From Enemella evansiae (lineage in GTDB: Bacteria > Actinomycetota > Actinomycetes > Propionibacteriales > Propionibacteriaceae): a stretch of DNA of 64,000 nucleotides. Location of the stretch: contig NZ_NMVP01000001.1 in the NCBI RefSeq assembly GCF_002250705.1, positions 558,001 to 622,000 on the forward strand, read 5' to 3'. Positions within the stretch are counted from its first letter, which is position 1, and every line of letters begins with the position of its first letter. Shown one piece after another: positions 57,896 to 64,000 of this stretch. Position numbers and translations under genes: made by a program. The notes beneath the pieces were generated by a model. It was not told the DNA's origin, searched no databases, and saw nothing but the letters and a program-made list of their open reading frames with translations.

Positions 57896-58708
57896 TCAGC
57901 GGCCGGCGGATCGCTGATAGCGGCGGGGCGTGGTGCCCAGGAAGCGGCTGAAGTGCCGAGTGAGATGGGACTGGTCGAAGAATCCCGCCCGGGTGGCGAC
58001 CTCGGCGGCCGGAACCTGGTCGAGCAGCAGAGCGCGGGCCAGATCCAGGCGCCGCCCGATCAGATACCGGTGCGGCGAGATCCCGTACGCCGCGGTGAAC
58101 GTGCGGATGAGATGCGGGACGCTCACCCCGAGCGCGTCGGCCGGCTCCGCCAGGCCGGCGTTCGACAGCGGATCCGCGTCGAGACGTTCCCGGACCAGAG
58201 CGGCCAGCCGCGGGGCCGGAGTCGCGGTGGCGTGGCCGTGCTCCGGGCGGCCGGCGAGGTGCCAGCCGAGCCGCTCGATGACCAGTGCCAGGCGCTCGGC
58301 CGCCTCCAGGTCATCGTGCCCACCCAGGGCCCGGTGGATCCGGCCCACCTGATCCCGCAGGGCCGGATCCTCGATCAGCGGGGCATCGACCAACCGGCCG
58401 ATCCGGGCCGGGTCGAGTTGGTCCTCCTCCAGATAGAGCACCCGTTTGGCGAAACCACGATCGGTGAGCGCGTGGCCGTCATGCGGGACGTGCGGTGGCA
58501 GCACGGTGACCCCGGAACGCGGCGGCGCCAGCGCGTGCCGGCGGTCGACGTCGTAACCGATCGCACCGGCATCGACGATCAGCACCGTCCAGGTCGAGTG
58601 GGTGTGCGCGGGATAGGAGTGCGCCCGCCAGCGGGCATGCAGCACCTCGGCCACGCCCGCGATCTGCGGGCGGAAAGCCAGCACCGCATCCGTCGGTCCG
58701 CCACTCAC
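57896..58708 (-). CDS. AraC family transcriptional regulator
   Basis: A 270-residue regulator. The N-terminal cupin domain has HSYPAHTHSTWTVLIV and VLPPHVPHDGHA. The C-terminal double helix-turn-helix is LAEPADALGVSVPHLIRTF and AAEVATRAGFFDQSHLTRHF, ending GTTPRRYQ. I place the start at the GTG 58708 behind GGGAG; an ATG at 58777 in frame is possible and would add 23 residues. It may control the DUF2000 gene downstream. Confidence 0.87.
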   Translation of the reverse strand: MSGGPTDAVLAFRPQIAGVAEVLHARWRAHSYPAHTHSTWTVLIVDAGAIGYDVDRRHALAPPRSGVTVLPPHVPHDGHALTDRGFAKRVLYLEEDQLDPARIGRLVDAPLIEDPALRDQVGRIHRALGGHDDLEAAERLALVIERLGWHLAGRPEHGHATATPAPRLAALVRERLDADPLSNAGLAEPADALGVSVPHLIRTFTAAYGISPHRYLIGRRLDLARALLLDQVPAAEVATRAGFFDQSHLTRHFSRFLGTTPRRYQRSAGR

Positions 58709-58827
58709 GACTCCCACTCTCCCATGGCCGTCGACGGCGTAAGTATCCTTCCGCTCCGGATTGCTGGCGAGCTGCACCCCGGACGGGAATCGTGTGACCC
58801 ACGACCACCCGTGACCAAGGAGTTCTG

Positions 58828-59937
58828 ATGACCAGCCACACCGTTTCCCGCCGCGTGGTCGCCCTGGCCGCGGCGGCCGTCCTGTCCACCGGGATCGGTG
58901 GCGTCGCCATCCTCGACCAGGCGAACGCCACCTCGACCTCCGTCAGCCAGGCCCGCGCGTACCCCGTGCTGCAGTTCGGCGCCACCGGCCGTCCGGTGGT
59001 GCTGCTGCAGAGATTGCTTTCCTACAACGGAATCAAGACCGATCCCGACGGCTCCTTCGGTCCCGCGACCCTGGCCGGGGTGAAGGAGTACCAGCGGCGG
59101 CAGAAGATCGCCGTCGACGGTTCGGTCGGCCCCGAGACGTGGGCGAAGCTGCTGCCCGAACTGCGTTATGGGCAGCGGGGCGGCACCGTCTCGGTCGTCC
59201 AGCTGACGCTGCGCGACAGCGGTGTTCAGCTTGCGGTGGACGGTTCCTTCGGTCCGGACACCCGGGTGAAGCTGAAGGCCTTCCAGCAGGCCAATCGGCT
59301 GCCCGCCAGCGGCAAGGTGGACGCGGCCACCTGGCGCGCTCTGATGAACGCCCGGGCCGCTCAGGCGGCTCCGGCACCGGTACGCGCACCTGCGCCGAAG
59401 GCCTCGCAGGCATCCGGTCAGCGCGAGATCGTGCTGGTGAACCAGCTCGAGACCGGACCGAACAGCAAGAACAACTGCGGTCCGACGAGTGCGGTGATGG
59501 CGCTGATCGCCGACGGCAAGCAGCCGGCCGGCTACCAGCGGAATCCCTCCTACGCGACCAAGCGGTCGATGGTGGTGACCATGCAGCAGCGGATGGGGAT
59601 CAGGACCGGCAATGGCGTGAGCGTCGAGGGGATGCGCCGCGGGCTCAGCGCCTCGGGGGCATCGACGACCCAGACCAACACCGATCAGGCGTTGGCCGCC
59701 GTCCGTTCCGGGCGCCCGGTGCTGCTCAACGGTCACACCCGCAATCTGGAGTGGATGAACTCCAGCCGGGGCGTCGGGCACTGGATCGTCGTCGTCGAGC
59801 ACAAGGGTGGCGACAACTACGTGGCCCTGGATCCGTGGGGTGGCAAGCGCTTCGACACCACCGGTGCGGCGATGAAGAAGTTCACCAACACCTATGTGGA
59901 CAAGGATCGCTCGCAGAACGCGCTGGTCATCCGCTGA
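58828..59937 (+). CDS. Secreted C39-like cysteine peptidase with two peptidoglycan-binding domains
   Basis: A 369-residue exported protein. The signal peptide is VVALAAAAVLSTGIGGVAIL. Two PG_binding_1 repeats follow at ~47-110 (VVLLQRLLSYNGIKTDPDGS) and ~114-175 (VVQLTLRDSGVQLAVDGSFG). An Ala/Pro linker leads to a papain-like C39 domain with Cys217 (NNCGPTSAVM), His318 (VGHWIVVV) and Asp335 (YVALDPWGG). The triad is complete. It would act in the cell wall, perhaps cleaving peptides or crosslinks. No bacteriocin transporter lies nearby, so a leader-peptidase role is unlikely. Its end overlaps the IclR gene by 11 bp. Confidence 0.9.
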   Translation: MTSHTVSRRVVALAAAAVLSTGIGGVAILDQANATSTSVSQARAYPVLQFGATGRPVVLLQRLLSYNGIKTDPDGSFGPATLAGVKEYQRRQKIAVDGSVGPETWAKLLPELRYGQRGGTVSVVQLTLRDSGVQLAVDGSFGPDTRVKLKAFQQANRLPASGKVDAATWRALMNARAAQAAPAPVRAPAPKASQASGQREIVLVNQLETGPNSKNNCGPTSAVMALIADGKQPAGYQRNPSYATKRSMVVTMQQRMGIRTGNGVSVEGMRRGLSASGASTTQTNTDQALAAVRSGRPVLLNGHTRNLEWMNSSRGVGHWIVVVEHKGGDNYVALDPWGGKRFDTTGAAMKKFTNTYVDKDRSQNALVIR

Positions 59938-60715
59938 CCTGATCGGTGTCACCCAGGTGCTCAACCACCGCGTCGGCGGCCGTCCGCAGGGCGGCGACGA
60001 AACGGGGCAGATCCTTCTTGTCGTAGCGGATCCTGGGCATCGAGACCGACAGCGCTGCGGCGTACGCCTGATCCTCGATCGGCAGGCGTACGCCGACAGC
60101 GACCACGCCACGTTCGGAGCGTCCGTCGTTCACCGCGAAACCGTTGCGGCGCAGGGTCGGCAGTTCCCGCCGGAGCTTCCGCAGATCGGGTGACTCGGCT
60201 GCCTGCTCGCCGGACTGCTCCTGCGCATAGAGCCGATCGAGCTCGGCGGCGGAGAGCTCGGCGAGCAGCAGCAACCCGCCGGAGGTGCGGTGGGCCGGGA
60301 AGACCATGCCCTCCCGGGTGCTGACCCGCAGCGATTGGTCGGTCTCGACGCCCGCCACGAAGCGGACGGTGGTGCCGGTGCGCACGATCAGGTTGGCCGA
60401 TTCGCCGAGCACATCGACCAGCCAGCGCAACCGGGGGAGTGCGGCGGCGCGCAGCCTGGACACCGCCGACTGGGAGTGGGCCGCGAGCTCGAGCACGGGG
60501 CCGACGCGATAACTGCGATCCTCCTGCTGCACGGCGTAGTCGCGGTAGACCAGCGTCTGCAGCAGCCGGTGTGCGGTCGATCGGGCGACACCGACGCGTT
60601 CGGCCAGTTCCGCGACGGTCAGCGGCCCCTCGAGCTGCAGCATGGTGGCGATTCGCAGGGCATGGTCGACGCTCGCGACGGCGTACGCCGGGGGACGCTT
60701 CTCCGCTCTGTCCAT
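59927..60715 (-). CDS. IclR family transcriptional regulator
   Basis: A 262-residue regulator. The winged helix is ALRIATMLQLEGPLTVAELA with recognition helix VGVARSTAHRLLQTLVY. The GAF-like effector domain spans ~100-255 (LRVSTREGMVFPAHRTSGG, RERGVVAVGV-like segment). It is divergent from the flavin hydroxylase, and the 67-bp gap holds two palindromes suited to IclR binding. It very probably controls that aromatic hydroxylase. Confidence 0.92.
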   Translation of the reverse strand: MDRAEKRPPAYAVASVDHALRIATMLQLEGPLTVAELAERVGVARSTAHRLLQTLVYRDYAVQQEDRSYRVGPVLELAAHSQSAVSRLRAAALPRLRWLVDVLGESANLIVRTGTTVRFVAGVETDQSLRVSTREGMVFPAHRTSGGLLLLAELSAAELDRLYAQEQSGEQAAESPDLRKLRRELPTLRRNGFAVNDGRSERGVVAVGVRLPIEDQAYAAALSVSMPRIRYDKKDLPRFVAALRTAADAVVEHLGDTDQVSG

Positions 60716-60727
60716 GGTGACCTCATG

Positions 60728-60763
60728 TTCTGCACAACAGAATCTTGCGTTCCGCTCTGCGGA
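60728..60763. promoter_or_regulatory. Twin palindromes in IclR-hydroxylase intergenic region
   Basis: TTCTG-CACAA-CAGAA (60728-60742) and TCCGC-TCT-GCGGA (60751-60763) are both exact. The second resembles the TTCCGC...GCGGAA-type boxes known for IclR regulators. Centre spacing is about 22 bp, two helical turns, so two dimers could bind one face. Confidence 0.65.
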
Positions 60764-60782
60764 TTGGGTTCAGTCTAACGGT

Positions 60783-62024
60783 ATGGACGATGGAGTTGAC
60801 CAGACACCCGACGTGATCGTCGTCGGCGGTGGCATCGGCGGGCTGGGCGCCGCGTACGCCCTCAGCCGGGCGGGCCTGCGGGTTCGGGTGCTGGAACGCG
60901 GTGCGAGCTTCGGTGAGGTCGGCGCGGGGATCCAGCTCGCCCCGAACTGCACCCGCATCCTCAACGACTATGGACTTCTGGACGAGGCCCGATCGCTCGG
61001 GGTGGTGCCGGATGCGATGGTGATGCGGGATGCGCTGGACGGTGACGAGCTGACCCGGCTCGACCTCCGCGACCTGGAACGCCGTTACGGCTTTCCCTAT
61101 CTGGTCATCCATCGCAGCGACCTGCACGCGATGCTGCTGCGCGCCTGCGAACGCAGCGGGGTCGAGCTGGTCACCTCCGCGCGGGTGATCGGCTACGACT
61201 CGGCGGGGGAGCGGGCGACGGTGACGCTCGCGGACGGTACCGAACAGCAGGCACCGGCGGTGATCGCCGCCGACGGGTTGCACTCGGTGGCCCGCCGGCT
61301 GCTGGTGGACGATCAACCGGTCAGTTCGGCCTACGTCTCCTATCGCGGCACGGTCCCGACCAGTGAACCGCGCGGGGCCGCGGTCGACCTGTCCGAAGTG
61401 GTGGTGCACGTCGGGCCACGCTGTCATTTCGTGCACTACGGACTGCGGGGCGGCGAACTGCTCAACCAGGTCGCGGTCTTCGAATCGCCCAAGGCGCTGG
61501 CGGGGGAGGAGGAATGGGGGACGCCGGACGAACTCGACACCGCCTTCTCCCACACCAGTGAGTTCATCCAGGAGGGGCTGCCCTACATGTGGCGGAACCG
61601 TTGGTGGCGGATGTATGACCGGGACCCGATCATGACCTGGGTGCACGGAGACATCGCCCTGCTCGGGGATGCGGCACATCCGCCGCTGCAGTACATCGCC
61701 CAGGGCGCGATCATGGCGATCGAGGATGGCTGGGTGCTCGGTGAGCACGTCCAGCGCAATCGGCGGACCGACGGGTCGGTCGACTGGCCGACGACCCTGG
61801 CGGCGTACCAGGCCGTCCGTGCCGAACACTGCCGACGGGTGGTCAGCACCTCCCGGGAGTGGGGCCAGTTGTGGCACCTCGATGGCCAGGAACGTGAACT
61901 GCGCAACGAGATCCTGCGCGCCCGCGACACCTACGACTATTCGATGACCGACTGGCTCTACGGCCCCACCGCACTCTTCCCCGACGACGAACCCCCGATG
62001 TTCAAGAAGATCCCGATCACCTAG
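60783..62024 (+). CDS. FAD-dependent aromatic hydroxylase (3-hydroxybenzoate 6-hydroxylase-like)
   Basis: A 413-residue class A flavin monooxygenase. The FAD loop is VIVVGGGIGGLGAAYALSRA, the AGIQLAPNCTRIL motif follows, DG-type PAVIAADGLHSVARRLL sits mid-protein, and LLGDAAHPPLQYIAQGA closes the FAD site. The combination resembles 3-hydroxybenzoate 6-hydroxylases and salicylate hydroxylases. It would hydroxylate a phenolic acid with NAD(P)H and O2. It has a divergent IclR regulator. A gentisate dioxygenase is not in the window, so the substrate assignment remains tentative. Confidence 0.88.
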   Translation: MDDGVDQTPDVIVVGGGIGGLGAAYALSRAGLRVRVLERGASFGEVGAGIQLAPNCTRILNDYGLLDEARSLGVVPDAMVMRDALDGDELTRLDLRDLERRYGFPYLVIHRSDLHAMLLRACERSGVELVTSARVIGYDSAGERATVTLADGTEQQAPAVIAADGLHSVARRLLVDDQPVSSAYVSYRGTVPTSEPRGAAVDLSEVVVHVGPRCHFVHYGLRGGELLNQVAVFESPKALAGEEEWGTPDELDTAFSHTSEFIQEGLPYMWRNRWWRMYDRDPIMTWVHGDIALLGDAAHPPLQYIAQGAIMAIEDGWVLGEHVQRNRRTDGSVDWPTTLAAYQAVRAEHCRRVVSTSREWGQLWHLDGQERELRNEILRARDTYDYSMTDWLYGPTALFPDDEPPMFKKIPIT

Positions 62025-62029
62025 CCAAC

Positions 62030-62091
62030 GTTCATCGAGTAGCCGGGCATGCGGAGCGCAGCGGAGCAATGCCCGGCGTGTCGAGATGAAC
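62030..62091. repeat. REP-like hairpin, family 1
   Basis: A 62-bp element: GTTCATCGAGTAG, stem GCCGGGCAT/ATGCCCGGC around an asymmetric loop, GTGTCGAGATGAAC. It begins 5 bp after the hydroxylase stop and ends 19 bp before the convergent lactonase stop. A bidirectional terminator role fits. Confidence 0.85.
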
Positions 62092-62110
62092 CACGCGATG
62101 CAGATCCGCT

Positions 62111-63121
62111 TCAGTCAACCATCCGCACACACGCCGGGCTGGATACCTCGAAGGTCTCCACGAGCCGCCAACCGTCTCCGCGGGGCTCGAAGACCGTCAC
62201 CGAATCGGAGTTCTGGTTGGCGATCCAGAGGCGCCCGTCGGACCAGGTCAGGTCGCGAGGCCACCTGCCTCCGGTGGGCCGCTCGTCCACCAGCCGCAGC
62301 GTGTTCTGATCGCGATCGAGGCGGAAGGTTGCGATGGTGTCGGCACCGCGGTTGGCCACCACGATGCGGTCATCGGCCCACGCGATTCCCGACGGATATA
62401 CGGCTTCCCCGGTATCGATCGCCGTCGACGGGACCAGTGCCGCGCCCTCCCAGCCATCGCCATCGCGGCGGGCCAGCCAGAGCTCGGCGGACAGTTCGCA
62501 GGCCAGGACGAGGGCGTCCCCGTCGATGATCAGGTGACGGGGTCCGACACCGGGCGGGGTCACGATCTCGCGCACCCGGCCGATCCGGCCGTCGTCGTCG
62601 AGACTCAGCCGGTGGATGCGGTCGGCGCCGAGATCGGCGATCAGCCAGTCGTCTCCGTCCCGGATCGCCATGTGGGCATGGGAACCGTCCTGCCGCTGCG
62701 GATCCGGGCCCTGCCCGGTGAACCGGTGGAAGTCGGTGACCTGGCCCAGCGATCCGTCCTCGGCGACCGAGCAGATCGCCACCGACCCGTCGGTGTAGTG
62801 CGCGACGACGAGGAGATCGCGTTCGGCATCAAAGGCCAGGTGGCAGCCGGCGTTCCCACCGGTGTCGAGGGCGTTGAGCAACTGCAGTGTGCCATCGTCG
62901 CGAATCTGGTACGCCGTCAGCGCGCTGGATTCGCGTTCGGAGAGGGCGTACAGCACCGGAAGCCTGGGATGAGCGATCAGGAAACTGGGATCGACCGCGG
63001 GGGTGGGTTCCAAGGCGGTGCCATCACCGGTCCGCAGTGGCTGGATGCCGATGCCGTGCCCGTCGGCGGTCGAGGTGTAGCAACCGACGTAGGCGACATC
63101 CGGGGTGCGTGCGCCCGTCAT
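62111..63121 (-). CDS. Lactonase family beta-propeller (6-phosphogluconolactonase type)
   Basis: A 336-residue seven-bladed propeller. Repeating blade motifs include HPRLPVLYALSERESSALTA, GNAGCHLAFDAERDLLVVAH, GVGPRHLIIDGDALVLACEL and RWPRDLTWSDGRLWIANQNS. The GPRH and WPRD loops hold typical active-site His/Arg. The family hydrolyses 6-phosphogluconolactone or other lactones. Its ATG shares a base with the SDR stop (TGATG). The pair could oxidise a sugar to a lactone and then open it. Confidence 0.87.
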   Translation of the reverse strand: MTGARTPDVAYVGCYTSTADGHGIGIQPLRTGDGTALEPTPAVDPSFLIAHPRLPVLYALSERESSALTAYQIRDDGTLQLLNALDTGGNAGCHLAFDAERDLLVVAHYTDGSVAICSVAEDGSLGQVTDFHRFTGQGPDPQRQDGSHAHMAIRDGDDWLIADLGADRIHRLSLDDDGRIGRVREIVTPPGVGPRHLIIDGDALVLACELSAELWLARRDGDGWEGAALVPSTAIDTGEAVYPSGIAWADDRIVVANRGADTIATFRLDRDQNTLRLVDERPTGGRWPRDLTWSDGRLWIANQNSDSVTVFEPRGDGWRLVETFEVSSPACVRMVD

Positions 63122-63873
63122 CAGCCGCGTCCCAACAGGTTGCCGCCGTTCACCTGCAGGATCTGTCCGGTCGTCCAGCCGGCATCGGGCGAAGCGAGGT
63201 ACGCCACGGCCTCCGCCACCTCGTCCGGCGTACCGGGCCGACCCATCGGAATGGACTTCAGCCGGTTGTCCGCCAGGTCGGGATCGGCGGCCAATCGCTC
63301 GGTCCAGAACTCGGTGTCCGGGACGAACCCGGGAGCCACCGCGTTGGCCGTGATTCCTTCTGTAGCGAGCGAATTCGCCAGATCGAAGACCCAGGCGTTC
63401 ATCGCAGCCTTGGCCGCTCCGTAGGAGCCGGAACCACGCAGCGCGGCGATGGAACTCATGGCGACGATCCGGCCACCGGGCCGGGTGAAGTGGGGGAGCA
63501 GCGCCTCGGTGAGCAGCACCGCCGACAGCACGTTGCCCTCGAAATCGGCGCGCCAGCCATTCGCGACAGTGGTGAGATCACCCTTGGCGCCACGGCCATA
63601 GTTCCCGCCCGCATTGGCGACCAGGACGTCGATCGCCGGTCCAGCAGAGAGTTCGTCGGCCAGCTGCTGAACCGCCGCCGGATCGGTCAGATCGCAGCTG
63701 CGGGTGGAAACCTTGGCCAGTTCGTCGACCGCGCGCAGCTCCTCGGCGGCCTGCTCCAGCACCTCGGTGCGCCGGCCGATCAGGATCAGGTCGGGTTCCT
63801 CGGCCAGCATGCGGTGGGCGACGGCGCGGCCGATACCGGTGCCGCCGCCAGTGATCAGGATGCGTCGCGTCAT
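63121..63873 (-). CDS. SDR family oxidoreductase
   Basis: A 250-residue SDR. The cofactor loop is ILITGGGTGIGRAVAHRML, NAGG stretch VLVANAGGNYGRG, catalytic Ser in MSSIAALRGSG and Tyr/Lys in YGAAKAAMNAW, with the end GQILQVNGGNLLGRG. It is coupled to the lactonase, so a sugar dehydrogenase giving a lactone is a reasonable guess. Only the family is certain. Confidence 0.9.
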   Translation of the reverse strand: MTRRILITGGGTGIGRAVAHRMLAEEPDLILIGRRTEVLEQAAEELRAVDELAKVSTRSCDLTDPAAVQQLADELSAGPAIDVLVANAGGNYGRGAKGDLTTVANGWRADFEGNVLSAVLLTEALLPHFTRPGGRIVAMSSIAALRGSGSYGAAKAAMNAWVFDLANSLATEGITANAVAPGFVPDTEFWTERLAADPDLADNRLKSIPMGRPGTPDEVAEAVAYLASPDAGWTTGQILQVNGGNLLGRG

Positions 63874-63932
63874 GCGCCCAATCTAACGAGGCCGTAACCC
63901 GGCCGGCACATGGCCTCGCTAGCGTCCGGACC

Positions 63933-64000
63933 GTGGTGACCATCTCCCGGGCCGATTTCGGCGATCCGGCGCTGCGGAGCTTCCTGCAGGCACATCTGGA
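63933..64000 (+). CDS. Probable GNAT acetyltransferase, N-terminal fragment
   Basis: Only 22 codons are visible before the window ends: VVTISRADFGDPALRSFLQA then HL. The ADF.DPAL..FL.AHL pattern is a common N-terminus of small GNAT acetyltransferases. It starts with one of two consecutive GTG codons, 59 bp divergent from the SDR. The assignment rests on this short segment only. Confidence 0.5.
   Translation, partial: MVTISRADFGDPALRSFLQAHL

Noticed and set aside
1..64000. tRNA or rRNA genes
   Set aside because: No cloverleaf-like segment with a GGTTCGA-type T-loop in a fitting context was found while reading the intergenic regions; these gaps are short and hold only the repeats and sites listed.

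Overview
The window is GC-rich throughout, with third codon positions almost always G or C. It uses frequent GTG starts and tight ATGA, GTGA or TGATG gene junctions, and carries actinobacterial markers: a mycothiol-type DinB protein, a SirA-type sulfite reductase, a DprE2-like reductase, DUF2277, DUF1206, a CE1758/CE1759-type flavin pair and an RRHVDL cysteine leader peptide. I read it as a chromosomal segment of a free-living or host-associated actinobacterium, perhaps Propionibacteriaceae-like; the family level is an inference. I see no rRNA, tRNA, CRISPR array, transposase or phage module.

Layout. 1-6 kb (minus): an HMG-CoA-lyase-like protein (cut by the window edge), a CaiB/BaiF CoA-transferase, an SsuA/NMT1-type ABC importer (binding lipoprotein, permease, ATPase) and a CitE/HpcH-type lyase. 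Together they look like uptake and CoA-dependent cleavage of an unidentified acid. 6-14 kb: CstA with its YbdD partner, an ElaA-type acetyltransferase, an aldehyde dehydrogenase, SppA and a FUSC membrane protein. 14.9-22 kb (plus): a complete assimilatory sulfate operon, leader peptide - sulfite reductase - APS reductase - cysD - cysN - siroheme synthase - TauE/SafE, in which every gene overlaps the next. 22-30.7 kb: DUF2277, Tpx, BenE, DinB, an Hsp70-like ATPase, a class A penicillin-binding protein, and a full-length LysR regulator fused to a complete class A beta-lactamase-fold domain, the most unusual gene here.

30.8-43 kb: a lipoprotein/secreted-protein pair of atypical composition, a single-chain indolepyruvate:ferredoxin oxidoreductase, a DprE2-like SDR, small membrane proteins, an AEC transporter, GlpX, SerB and an MFS carrier. 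43.5-51 kb: a Gly-rich/PT-repeat surface protein that stops just after an LANTG motif, an acetamidase/formamidase, an SDR, a MarR-MFS pair, a uridine-kinase-like protein and a flavin monooxygenase/FMN reductase pair. 51-64 kb: an FGGY kinase, a nitrilase, a TetR-paired-SMR exporter operon, MFS and ArsR genes, DUF2200 and DUF2000 proteins, AraC, a C39-like cysteine peptidase with peptidoglycan-binding repeats, IclR with a divergent flavin hydroxylase, a beta-propeller lactonase with an SDR, and the start of a probable acetyltransferase.

Dispersed non-coding elements matter in this window. Two ~100-bp copies of one element with ~20-bp terminal inverted repeats and a conserved inner hairpin lie at 22.0 and 32.3 kb. 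Two other long inverted repeats lie at 5.0 and 42.0 kb. A family of REP-like hairpins bounded by GTTCATCGAGTAG and GTGTCGAGATGAAC sits at gene ends, where they probably act as terminators.
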